Assembly: GCA_035356975.1 (NCBI GenBank)
Contig: DAORGW010000011.1
Span: 1 to 28,869 of the forward strand
Direction of reading: 5' to 3'
DNA: 28,869 nt
From: STF1-138 sp035356975
Lineage (GTDB): Bacteria > Patescibacteriota > Patescibacteriia > UBA1558 > S5-K13
In this document: one piece after another, positions 14,137-21,670 of the stretch
Layout: each line of letters starts with the position of its first letter
Numbering within the stretch: the stretch's first letter is position 1
Program-made: the position numbers and the translations under genes
The notes under the pieces: model-generated
Databases searched by the model: none
What the model was told of the DNA's origin: nothing
Seen by the model: the letters and a program-made list of their open reading frames with translations, nothing else

Positions 14137-14448
14137 ATGAAAATCAAGAAAAATGACACAGTAAAAATAATTAAGGGAAAAGATAAGGGTAAAACAGGAA
14201 AAGTTACTCAGGTTTTTCCAAACCTAGGAAAAATTGTTATTGATGGAATAAATAAAAAATTTAAAAATTTAAGACCAAGAAAACAGGGTGAGAAGGGTCA
14301 AAGAATAGAATTTTTTGCTCCAGTTCCAGAATCAAATGTACAAATGATATGTAAAAAATGTGGAAGAACTGCAAGGATTGGTTATAAATTTTCTGAAAAT
14401 AAAGAGAAATATAGAATTTGTAAAAAATGTAATGAATCAATTGATTAA
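14137..14448 (+). CDS. rplX: 50S ribosomal protein L24 (zinc-ribbon form)
   Basis: 103 residues. The KOW segment is at the N-terminus: VKIIKGKDKGKTGKV then FPNLGKIVIDGIN. The C-terminal part carries two CxxC pairs (C72/C75 and C95/C98), consistent with a zinc site as in many bacterial L24 proteins. Start context ATATATATG. The 40 bases before it are AT-rich and repetitive (AGAATAAT, TGAATAAT) but with no clear unit length. Confidence 0.96.
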   Translation: MKIKKNDTVKIIKGKDKGKTGKVTQVFPNLGKIVIDGINKKFKNLRPRKQGEKGQRIEFFAPVPESNVQMICKKCGRTARIGYKFSENKEKYRICKKCNESID

Positions 14449-14456
14449 TTAAATAT

Positions 14457-14806
14457 ATGGCAACAATTAATATAAAAGATAAATATCAGAAAGAAGTTTT
14501 AAAACAGTTAAAACAAGAATTTGGTTTTAAAAATGTTTTATCAACTCCAAAATTAGAAAAAGTGACTTTAAATGTTGGACTTGGAAAGGCAATAAACAAT
14601 AAAGAATATATAAAAATAGCAGAAGATACATTAAGAAGAATTACAGGACAACATCCAATTTTTACGAAAGCAAAAAAGTCCATTTCAGCATTTAAAATCA
14701 GGGAAGGAATGGTCGTTGGAGCAAAGGTTACATTACGTGGAAAAAGAATGTATGATTTTTTAGATAAATTAATTAATATTACATTTCCTAGAGTAAAAGA
14801 TTTTAG
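14457..14806 (+). CDS. rplE: 50S ribosomal protein L5, 3' end lost in assembly gap
   Basis: 116 residues are readable before the N-run: KVTLNVGLGKAI, the FTKAKKSISAFKIREGMVVGAKVTLRG core and the FPRVKDF segment that precedes the conserved RGL loop. L5 is normally ~180 residues and binds 5S rRNA and the P-site tRNA elbow. About 60 codons (~190 bases) are missing, so the 100-N gap understates the true distance. This is an assembly artefact, not a broken gene. Confidence 0.95.
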
Positions 14807-14906
14807 NNNNNNNNNNNNNNNNNNNNNNNNNNNNNNNNNNNNNNNNNNNNNNNNNNNNNNNNNNNNNNNNNNNNNNNNNNNNNNNNNNNNNNNNNNNNNN
14901 NNNNNN
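14807..14906. other. Assembly gap of 100 N
   Basis: Exactly 100 ambiguous bases, the conventional placeholder for a gap of unknown size. It starts inside rplE and ends 7 bases before the rpsN ATG. The hidden sequence should hold the rplE 3' end. Confidence 1.
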
Positions 14907-14913
14907 AAAATAT

Positions 14914-15099
14914 ATGGCAACAACATCACAAATAGCAAGAGCAAATAAAAAGCCAAAATTTTCTACCAGAAAGAATAGAAGATGCTGGAGATGTGGTAGA
15001 ATCAGAGGATACATGAGAGATTTTGATTTATGCAGAATTTGTTTTAGAGAACTTGCAAGTAAAGGTGAAATGCCGGGAATTAAAAAATCTAGCTGGTAA
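14914..15099 (+). CDS. rpsN: 30S ribosomal protein S14, zinc-binding type
   Basis: 61 residues. The zinc form is shown by CWRC (C24/C27) and CRIC (C40/C43). The short length and the C-terminal GEMPGIKKSSW fit the S14 type Z family used in place of the ~100-residue zinc-free form. The ATG lies 7 bases after the assembly gap, in the same AATATATG context as its neighbours. Confidence 0.97.
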   Translation: MATTSQIARANKKPKFSTRKNRRCWRCGRIRGYMRDFDLCRICFRELASKGEMPGIKKSSW

Positions 15100-15133
15100 T
15101 AATAAATAATAAATAAATTTTTATATCAATATT

Positions 15134-15529
15134 ATGATGACAGATCCAATAGCAGACATGTTAACAAGAATAAGGAATGCTCAGGCCGTAAGGAAAGAGG
15201 ATTTAGTTCTGCCATTTTCAAAAATTAAATATGAAATTTTAAAACTTCTTGTAAGAGAGGGTTATATTGAGTCAGTTGATAAAATTGAAGAAAAATCATA
15301 TCCAGAATTACACGTTGTGTTAAAATATAAAGAGGATAAAAAGGCTTTCATAGAGCACATAAAAAGAATTTCTAAACCAGGACAGAGAATTTATGTCAGC
15401 AAAGATAAATTACCAAAAATTTTAAATGATTTTGGTTTGGCTATACTTTCAACATCTCAGGGAATAATGACAAACAAAAAAGCAAGAAGAGTAAAAATTG
15501 GTGGAGAGTTATTATTTGAAATTTGGTAG
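15134..15529 (+). CDS. rpsH: 30S ribosomal protein S8
   Basis: 131 residues; S8 organises the central domain of 16S rRNA. Family segments: MTDPIADMLTRIRNA, VLPFSKIKYEILKLLVREGYI, the ISKPGQRIYV strand and LSTSQGIMTNKKARR at the C-terminal domain. Two ATG codons are adjacent (15134 and 15137); the second gives the exact canonical MTDPIADML start. Confidence 0.97.
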   Translation: MMTDPIADMLTRIRNAQAVRKEDLVLPFSKIKYEILKLLVREGYIESVDKIEEKSYPELHVVLKYKEDKKAFIEHIKRISKPGQRIYVSKDKLPKILNDFGLAILSTSQGIMTNKKARRVKIGGELLFEIW

Positions 15530-15553
15530 GTTTTAAAATTTAAAATTATATAT

Positions 15554-16099
15554 ATGTCAAGAATAGGAAAACAACCAGTAATAATAGGAGAAGGAGTAAC
15601 CGTTCAGTTATCTGATGGATTTATTAATGTTTCTGGAAAAAAAGGAAAATTAACTGAAAAATTAGTGCCAGGAGTTGATGTCAAAATTGAGGACAATAAA
15701 GTAATTGTAAGTGTAAAAAATCCAGAAAATAAGCAACAGAGAGCAAAGTGGGGACTACAAAGAAGCTTGATAAATAATATGGTTAATGGAGTGACTAGTG
15801 GTTATGAGAAAAAATTAGAAGTAAATGGAGTTGGTTACAGAGTTGCTTTACAGGGAAAAAAACTAGTATTAAATGTAGGATTTTCACACCCAGTTGAATA
15901 TAATTTACCAGAAACAGTAGATGGTATTGTTGAAAAAAATGTAATAACACTTACAAGTTTTGATAAACATTTATTGGGTCAAACAGCAGCTGAAATAAGA
16001 AATATTAAAAAACCGGAGCCTTATAAAGGCAAGGGAATTAAATATAGTGATGAAATAATAAGAAGAAAGGCTGGTAAGGTAGCTGGAAAGGGAGCATAA
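15554..16099 (+). CDS. rplF: 50S ribosomal protein L6
   Basis: 181 residues, typical. Two repeated domains; signature MSRIGKQPV at the start, the central VNGVGYRVALQGKKLVLNVGFSHPVEY, and the C-terminal RNIKKPEPYKGKGIKYSDEIIRRKAGK. It is 24 bases after rpsH and 4 bases before rplR. Confidence 0.98.
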   Translation: MSRIGKQPVIIGEGVTVQLSDGFINVSGKKGKLTEKLVPGVDVKIEDNKVIVSVKNPENKQQRAKWGLQRSLINNMVNGVTSGYEKKLEVNGVGYRVALQGKKLVLNVGFSHPVEYNLPETVDGIVEKNVITLTSFDKHLLGQTAAEIRNIKKPEPYKGKGIKYSDEIIRRKAGKVAGKGA

Positions 16100-16103
16100 A
16101 CAT

Positions 16104-16457
16104 ATGGATAAAAATAAAAAAATTGATTTATTAAAATCAAGAAGACATAAAAGAGTTAGAGCAATTATAAAAGGAACAGCAGAAAGACCTCGTCTAAGTG
16201 TTTGTTTTTCTTTAAATCACACATATGCTCAGTTAATTGACGATGTAAAAGGTGTTACAATAGTAAGCGCAAGTGATAAAGAATTGAAGACAAAAGGAAA
16301 AAATATAAAAGTAGCAGAAGAAATTGGAAAATTAATTGCAGAAAAAGCACTGACTAAAAAAATTACTAAAGTTGTTTTTGATAGAGGATCAAGAAAATAT
16401 CATGGAAAAGTAAAAGCATTAGCTGATTGCGCAAGAACTAATGGTTTAGAATTTTAA
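16104..16457 (+). CDS. rplR: 50S ribosomal protein L18
   Basis: 117 residues, typical length. Binds 5S rRNA with L5. Pattern: KSRRHKRVRAIIKGTAERPRLSV, YAQLIDDVKGVTIVSAS, IGKLIAEKALTKKITKVVFDRGSRKYHGKVKALADCARTNGLEF-type C-terminus (key residues DRGSRKYHG). It starts 4 bases after the rplF stop. Confidence 0.97.
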   Translation: MDKNKKIDLLKSRRHKRVRAIIKGTAERPRLSVCFSLNHTYAQLIDDVKGVTIVSASDKELKTKGKNIKVAEEIGKLIAEKALTKKITKVVFDRGSRKYHGKVKALADCARTNGLEF

Positions 16458-16478
16458 TAAATTTTTAATTATATAAAT

Positions 16479-17057
16479 ATGTCAGATAATAGACAAAGAA
16501 AAGATAATAGTGAAAAATATAAAGAGGCAAGAGAGAAGCCAGAATTCGAGCAACGCTTAGTTGATATTGCAAGAGTAAGCAGAACAACAACTGGTGGAAA
16601 AAGACTTAGATTTAGAGCTTGTGTTGTTATTGGAGATTTAGGTGGTAGAATTGGTTGGGGACTTGCAAAAGGAGCCGATGTAGCTATTGCAATTGAAAAG
16701 GCTGTAAATCAAGCAAAGAAACAGTTAATTAAAGTAGATGTAAGTAAAAATACTATTGCTCATGAAATAACTTATAAATTTAAATCTGCAAAAATTTTCT
16801 TAAAACCAGCACCAGAAGGACGTGGAATTATTGCTGGAGGTGTCGTTAGAGATGTTTTAGAACTCGCAGGATTTAAAGATGTTATTTCAAAAATGTATGG
16901 AGCAAATAATAAAGTTAATAATGTTATAGCTGTTTTTCATGCACTTTCTAGTTTAAAAAAACTAGATGAGAAAAAAATAGATGAATCTGTTGAGACCAGT
17001 ACATCCGCTAAAAGCACAGTAGTTGAAAATAAAGAAATTAAAGAAGAAGATAAATAA
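16479..17057 (+). CDS. rpsE: 30S ribosomal protein S5
   Basis: 192 residues, longer than the usual ~165 because of short polar extensions at both ends (the C-terminal ~25 residues are Ser/Thr/Glu/Lys-rich). Core motifs: RVSRTTTGGKRLRFRACVVIGD, GRIGWGLAKGADVAIAIEKAV, KPAPEGRGIIAGGVVRDVLELAG. Affects decoding fidelity. rplO follows after 19 bases, with no rpmD in between. Confidence 0.97.
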   Translation: MSDNRQRKDNSEKYKEAREKPEFEQRLVDIARVSRTTTGGKRLRFRACVVIGDLGGRIGWGLAKGADVAIAIEKAVNQAKKQLIKVDVSKNTIAHEITYKFKSAKIFLKPAPEGRGIIAGGVVRDVLELAGFKDVISKMYGANNKVNNVIAVFHALSSLKKLDEKKIDESVETSTSAKSTVVENKEIKEEDK

Positions 17058-17076
17058 AATAATTATAATAAATCAT

Positions 17077-17571
17077 ATGTTAAGTTTGAATAATTTAAAA
17101 ACAGCTAAAGGGGCTAAGAAAAAAGCACAGAGAAGAGGAAGAGGAAATGCTTCAAGAAGAGGTAATTATTCTGGTCGTGGAATGAAGGGACAAAAATCAA
17201 GAAGTGGTGGTAAATCAGGACTTACAAAATTAGGCATGAGAAGTATGATTTTACAAATGCCAAAATTACGTGGATTTAATAGAAATAGTAAGGAAATTTA
17301 TATAGTAAATGTAGGTGATATAGAAAAGACATTTAAAGCTGGAGATAGCATCACCCCAAAAGAACTATTTAAGAGGGATTTAATAAGATCAGCCAATGGG
17401 ATTGTAAAAATTTTAGGAAATGGAAAGCTTACAAAGAAATTTAATGTATCAGCTCACAAATATTCTAAAACAGCGAAAGAATCAATAGAAAAAGCTGGTG
17501 GAGTTGCTACGGTTTTTATAAAAAAAGAGAATCCAAAATTAAAGAAAAGTAAGAAAAAAGAACAAAAATAA
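17077..17571 (+). CDS. rplO: 50S ribosomal protein L15
   Basis: 164 residues from the ATG at 17077 (MLSLNNLKTAKGA); an ATG at 17023 would overlap rpsE and add a non-homologous Lys/Ile tract. Pattern: RRGRGNASRRGNYSGRGMKGQKSRSG and KLGMRSMILQMPKLRGF. The Gly/Arg-rich loop is typical of L15. The absence of rpmD (L30) before it is a CPR trait. Confidence 0.96.
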   Translation: MLSLNNLKTAKGAKKKAQRRGRGNASRRGNYSGRGMKGQKSRSGGKSGLTKLGMRSMILQMPKLRGFNRNSKEIYIVNVGDIEKTFKAGDSITPKELFKRDLIRSANGIVKILGNGKLTKKFNVSAHKYSKTAKESIEKAGGVATVFIKKENPKLKKSKKKEQK

Positions 17572-17583
17572 TTTCTCAGTATC

Positions 17584-18867
17584 ATGTTTACAGAAAGATT
17601 AAAACATATTTTCAAAGTTAAGGATTTAAGAAATGCTATAATTTTTGTTTTATTAATGCTTGTTTTAAGTAGAGTAATAGCACATGTTCCAATTCCAGGA
17701 GTAAATGTTTCCGGACTTAAAAATTATTTTCAATCAAATCAATTATTGGGATTACTTGATATATTTTCAGGTGGAGGATTAAAGAATTTTTCTATTGGAA
17801 TGCTTGGTGTTGGTCCATATATTACAGCTTCAATTATAATTCAGTTACTTTCAATGATTATTCCATCACTTGAAGCTATGTTAAAAGAAGGGGAATCTGG
17901 TCAGAAAAAAATGAACATGTATACAAAATATTTGACCATTCCATTAACTATAATTCAGGCATATAGCTTTATAACTCTATTACAAAAACAATCAAACTAT
18001 TCAATTATAGGACACCTAACATTAATGCAATATATTTCAGCAATGGTTACAATTACCGCCGGAACAATGTTATTGGTTTGGTTGGGTGATTTGATTACAG
18101 AAAAGAAGTTAGGAAATGGTGTATCTCTTCTTATTTTTGCTGGTATAGTAGCAAATTGGATTGGTTATGTTACAAAAATTGGTGTTGTATATGATCCATC
18201 AAAGATTTTAGGCATAATTTTATTTTTAGCAATTTCTTTACTTACTGTTGTGGTTGTGGTTGTTATAAATGAGGCGCAGCGTAATGTTCCTGTTTCATAT
18301 GCAAGAAGAGTAAGAGGAAATAAAATGTATGGTGGTGTAAATACACACCTACCACTTAAAGTAAATCAAGCTGGTGTTATTCCAATTATTTTTGCAATTT
18401 CAATAATACTTTTTCCGCCAATGATAGCTAAATTTTTCCAAGCAAGTGGTAATCATATTGTTGTAAGCGTTGCAAATTTTATTATAAATCTTTTTCAGAA
18501 TCAGACATTTTATGGAATATCATATTTTGTACTTGTTGTTGTTTTTACATATTTTTATACTGCAGTTATATTTCATCCAGATCAAATTGCTGATAATTTA
18601 CAAAAAAATGGTGGATTTGTTCCTGGAATTAGACCTGGTAAAAACACAGCAGAGTATTTACAAAATATTGTAACAAGAATTAATTTTGCGGGGGCTTTAT
18701 TTTTGGGAGTTATAGCAGTGCTTCCTGTTGTAATGCAGGGATTAACATCTGGAATAGGTTCTATGGTAATCGGCGGTACAAGTATTTTGATTGTTGTCTC
18801 TGTTGTAATTGAAACAGTAAAGGCAGTTAATTCTCAACTGACAATGAGAAATTACGAGGAATTATAG
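17584..18867 (+). CDS. secY: Preprotein translocase subunit SecY
   Basis: 427 residues with ten hydrophobic segments. Family marks: DIFSGGGLKNFSIGMLGVGPYITASI near TM2, the cytoplasmic loop REQ-type region YARRVRGNKMYGGVNTHLPLKVNQAGVIPIIFA, and GGFVPGIRPGKNT before the last helices. It forms the protein-conducting channel of the inner membrane. It closes the spc cluster; a weak hairpin with a T-run follows. Confidence 0.98.
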   Translation: MFTERLKHIFKVKDLRNAIIFVLLMLVLSRVIAHVPIPGVNVSGLKNYFQSNQLLGLLDIFSGGGLKNFSIGMLGVGPYITASIIIQLLSMIIPSLEAMLKEGESGQKKMNMYTKYLTIPLTIIQAYSFITLLQKQSNYSIIGHLTLMQYISAMVTITAGTMLLVWLGDLITEKKLGNGVSLLIFAGIVANWIGYVTKIGVVYDPSKILGIILFLAISLLTVVVVVVINEAQRNVPVSYARRVRGNKMYGGVNTHLPLKVNQAGVIPIIFAISIILFPPMIAKFFQASGNHIVVSVANFIINLFQNQTFYGISYFVLVVVFTYFYTAVIFHPDQIADNLQKNGGFVPGIRPGKNTAEYLQNIVTRINFAGALFLGVIAVLPVVMQGLTSGIGSMVIGGTSILIVVSVVIETVKAVNSQLTMRNYEEL

Positions 18868-18896
18868 TAATAGTTTAATTTTTGATTGATTAATTG

Positions 18897-18920
18897 AATT
18901 CGGGTTTTATCCGATTTTTT
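18897..18920 (+). terminator. Intrinsic terminator after secY
   Basis: TCGG (18900-18903) pairs with CCGA (18911-18914), with flanking A/T pairs, and TTTTTT follows at once. It is a short stem but has a good T-run. The same CGG...CCGA-TTTTTT design recurs after the thioredoxin-CcdA gene (27575-27596). Confidence 0.55.
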
Positions 18921-18935
18921 GTTTGTTTTTATATA

Positions 18936-18964
18936 TTGACAAAAATATTTATATATGGTATATT
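18936..18964 (+). promoter_or_regulatory. Near-consensus sigma70-type promoter
   Basis: TTGACA, a 17-base spacer, TATATT. This is the best promoter in the window and drives the GC-rich orphan gene through a ~110-base leader that contains the hairpin TCTCCA-TTT-TGGAGA. Confidence 0.8.
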
Positions 18965-19076
18965 AATATGTTATTGTTCTTTGAAAATAATTTGTCTCCA
19001 TTTTGGAGAATATATAAAATAGTCTTATAATGTCATAATCGTAAGTGGTGGGCTTATTAACAAAAGGTAAGGTTCA

Positions 19077-19982
19077 ATGGAGGACCAAATGAAACCTTTG
19101 CAAAAAATTAAAGAAAGCGCCATTTTTGAAGGCGCGGAGATCAATCTTACAACCATGAGTTACAATGGAAACGTTGTGTTTGAGTGGTTGGAGAGTGCTT
19201 TAGGTGATGGAAAACCCATCATCAATCATTTTGTTTTCCCAAAGGGAAGACAAGATTTGAATGCCATAATCAGTCAGGAGCAATATGCTTCGGGGACTGT
19301 GTGGAGTGCCACGGTGGGACATATCTGTGACACCAAGCCCAATGGTCACAGAACCGTGATTCTTTTTGATGTCAGAGAAGAACCAGTTCATATTGTAAGA
19401 CCCCATGTAGGTTCTTGGGAAATTGGGACAGAGATCAAGGTTTTGGTTTGTGAGAATCAAAAAAATCCAAATCAAAAAATGCTCAAGCCCGATGCCCAGG
19501 CTGATTCCATAACTTTTTTCAATTTGTCCACTCAGGATGAAGAGAAAGTTCAGGCGTCTTACCCGGATGACGCGTGGTTGATCCGGATAGATGGTGGTAG
19601 TAATGGGGGAGCCACCATGTCAGGGAAAAGAGTTTACTCACTCCGCTGCAGTCTCATCGGTGAAAAGCCGGTGAGGAGGAAGTTTGTTGGAGGTTTTTAT
19701 TCTGATGATCAAATACTCGTCAGAGTAACTACCGTTTTTGGAAGACCCCAGATTTCAGGTTGTCAACGTGGTGATAGAAGGGTTAGCTTCCAGATCGATA
19801 ATAAGTCGGTGGATAAAGAGAGCATGGAAGTGCTTCTATCTCGTTGTATTCAGGGAGATCAACTTATTTTCAAAATCAAGGGGTTTTGTCTGGCTGGACC
19901 CAAGATCATTGTATTCGGCGAAATCAAAAAAGCCGAGCCAGCTGACATCAAAAGAATTAATCAGGGGGGGGGAGCCGCTTAA
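19077..19982 (+). CDS. Unrecognised GC-richer protein between secY and adk
   Basis: 301 residues, no signal peptide or membrane segment. I do not recognise a family. Residues ~75 to 130 (SGTVWSATVGHI, HRTVILFDV, VHIVRPHVGSWEIGTEIKVLV) and 195 to 290 look like alternating beta strands, possibly OB-like or repeated small beta domains. Codons such as GCC, ATC, CTC, TCC and CGG are frequent here and rare in the neighbours, suggesting transfer or selection for expression. It has its own promoter and terminator. A second ATG at 19089 has GGAGG five bases upstream, almost the only classical Shine-Dalgarno in the window, so the true protein may start there (297 residues). A run of nine G lies near the end. 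Confidence 0.8.
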   Translation: MEDQMKPLQKIKESAIFEGAEINLTTMSYNGNVVFEWLESALGDGKPIINHFVFPKGRQDLNAIISQEQYASGTVWSATVGHICDTKPNGHRTVILFDVREEPVHIVRPHVGSWEIGTEIKVLVCENQKNPNQKMLKPDAQADSITFFNLSTQDEEKVQASYPDDAWLIRIDGGSNGGATMSGKRVYSLRCSLIGEKPVRRKFVGGFYSDDQILVRVTTVFGRPQISGCQRGDRRVSFQIDNKSVDKESMEVLLSRCIQGDQLIFKIKGFCLAGPKIIVFGEIKKAEPADIKRINQGGGAA

Positions 19983-20046
19983 ATAAAAGCGGTATTAATA
20001 AATTCTAATTGCCGTAGCGGTGAAAAAACATTGCTGCGGCTTTTTT
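19975..20046 (+). terminator. Hairpin over the stop codon plus intrinsic terminator
   Basis: CCGCTT/AAGCGG (19975-19980/19987-19992) places the TAA stop beside its loop. The main terminator is GCCGTAGC/GCTGCGGC (20011-20018/20033-20040, one G-U pair) followed by TTTTTT (20041-20046). This is the strongest classical terminator in the window. Confidence 0.85.
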
Positions 20047-20127
20047 ATTTTAGACTTTTAAAAATGAAAAAAATAAGGTAATATGATATAGTTATAAGTA
20101 GTAAATTGATTAATAAAAATAAATAAA

Positions 20128-20754
20128 ATGAACATTGTATTTATAGGAATGCCTGGTTCTGGAAAGGGAACTCAGGCACAAAAATTAGCACAAAAATTAA
20201 GCCTACCATTTATTTCAACCGGAGATTTATTTAGATCTCAAATAGAAAAACAAACCGAAATTGGTCAAAAAGTAAAACAAATTATTGATGCGGGAAATTT
20301 AGTTTCCGATGATATTACTTTTGAATTATTAAAACAGGGAATTCAAGATTTTGATATATCAAAAGGTGTGGTGCTTGATGGCTTTCCAAGAAATTTAAAT
20401 CAGGCAAAAATGTTAGATGAATATTTAAAAATAGATAAAGTAATAAATATAAATTTATCAGAGACTGAGATTATGGTAAGAATTGGTGGAAGAAGAACTT
20501 GTATTTGTGGTGCAACTTATCATATAAAATTTAACCCACCAAAAGTTGAAAACATTTGTGATGTTTGTAAAAAAGAACTTTTTGTGCGTGATGATGCTAA
20601 AGAAGAATCAATAAAAACAAGAATTGAAATTTATAGAAAAAATGCTGATCCACTTTTGGATTTTTATAGACAAAAAGGAATTGTAATTGATATTGATGGT
20701 GATCCGGCAATTGATAATGTAGAAAATGAAATAAATCAAAAATTAAGTTTATAA
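20128..20754 (+). CDS. adk: Adenylate kinase
   Basis: 208 residues; interconverts AMP, ADP and ATP. P-loop GMPGSGKGTQ (7-16), AMP-site LSLPFISTGDLFR, VVLDGFPRNLNQA. The LID carries four cysteines, C125, C127, C144 and C147, the zinc-LID type; the first pair is CxC rather than the usual CxxC, one residue shorter. The secY-adk-map order is classic despite the inserted orphan gene. The start follows AATAAAATG; the map gene begins 4 bases after its stop. Confidence 0.97.
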   Translation: MNIVFIGMPGSGKGTQAQKLAQKLSLPFISTGDLFRSQIEKQTEIGQKVKQIIDAGNLVSDDITFELLKQGIQDFDISKGVVLDGFPRNLNQAKMLDEYLKIDKVININLSETEIMVRIGGRRTCICGATYHIKFNPPKVENICDVCKKELFVRDDAKEESIKTRIEIYRKNADPLLDFYRQKGIVIDIDGDPAIDNVENEINQKLSL

Positions 20755-20757
20755 TTT

Positions 20758-21537
20758 ATGATAACAATCAAAAAACAAAGTGAAATAGAAATTTTAGAAA
20801 AGGGCGGAAAAATTCTCGGCTCTATTTTGAAGCAAGTTGGAGAAGCCGCTAAACCAGGTGTTAGTACAAAATTTTTAGATGATTTAGCAGAAAAATTAAT
20901 TTTAGATGCTGGTGGTGTTCCATCTTTTAAGGGTTATGGAGACGGAAATCCATTTCCGGCCACACTTTGTACATCAATTAATCATGAGGTTGTTCATTGT
21001 GTTCCTAAAGAAGATAGAATTTTACAAAATGGAGATATAATCGGACTTGATGTGGGGATGAGGTGGCCAAATAATAAAACAGGGCTTTATACTGATTGTG
21101 CAATTACAGTTCCGGTTGGTCATGTTGATAGAAAAATTTTGGAATTATTAGACGTAACCCACGGAGCACTTCAAGAAGCAATAAATTTTATAAAGCCAGG
21201 AATATTTGTAAATGATATTGGAGAAAAAATAGAAAAATATGTTCAGTCACGTGGTGAATATGGAATAGTAAGGGATTTAGTTGGTCATGGGGTGGGATAC
21301 AAAGTTCATGAGTCACCAATTATTCCAAATTTTAAGGTATATGAAAAAAGTGAAAAATTAAGACCAGGAATGGTTTTAGCTATTGAGCCAATGATCAATT
21401 TAGGGGGTCATGAAATAGAATTTAATGATAATGGTTGGGATATCGTAACTAGTGACAAATCAATTTCAGCGCATTTTGAACATACAATTGTCGTTACTGA
21501 AAATGGCTGTAAAGTTTTAACAAATCCAGATCAATAA
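20758..21537 (+). CDS. map: Methionine aminopeptidase, type I
   Basis: 259 residues; removes the N-terminal Met from new proteins. Metal ligands are in place: Asp in GLDVGM, Asp in YTDCAIT, His in VGHGVGYKVHESP, Glu in AIEPMINLG and Glu in FEHTIVV; the substrate-site His is in NHEVVHCVP. No N-terminal zinc finger (type Ia). Coupled to adk by a 3-base gap. Confidence 0.97.
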   Translation: MITIKKQSEIEILEKGGKILGSILKQVGEAAKPGVSTKFLDDLAEKLILDAGGVPSFKGYGDGNPFPATLCTSINHEVVHCVPKEDRILQNGDIIGLDVGMRWPNNKTGLYTDCAITVPVGHVDRKILELLDVTHGALQEAINFIKPGIFVNDIGEKIEKYVQSRGEYGIVRDLVGHGVGYKVHESPIIPNFKVYEKSEKLRPGMVLAIEPMINLGGHEIEFNDNGWDIVTSDKSISAHFEHTIVVTENGCKVLTNPDQ

Positions 21538-21659
21538 GCGAAATTTTTGCTATTTGTCATTCCGGACTTGATCCGGAATCTATAATAAAATAGAAAGCAA
21601 AAATACAAGATCCTGAATTAAGTTCAGGATGACAAAGAGAACAAGGGCAAAAATTTCGC
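21538..21659. repeat. Nested inverted-repeat element between map and ruvX
   Basis: Perfect 13-bp outer arms (21538-21550 and 21647-21659) start at the base after the map stop. Inside, two 26-base sequences (21556-21581 and the reverse complement of 21608-21633) agree at 19 of 26 positions, all differences being transitions. Each is itself a hairpin: TTCCGGA/TCCGGAA and TCCTGAA/TTCAGGA. Similar 'GTCATTCCGG...CCGGAATCT' sequences are, from memory, dispersed repeats in unrelated bacteria. It resembles a MITE-like or REP-like element; no transposase or clear target duplication is seen. Confidence 0.75.
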
Positions 21660-21670
21660 CATAATTATAT

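Noticed and set aside
14486..15014. Minus-strand ORFs across the N-run
   Set aside because: They exist only because the N block is read as open; the plus-strand rplE and rpsN are clear.
17023..17076. Upstream ATG for rplO
   Set aside because: It overlaps rpsE in another frame and encodes a Lys/Ile tract; ATG 17077 matches the L15 start.
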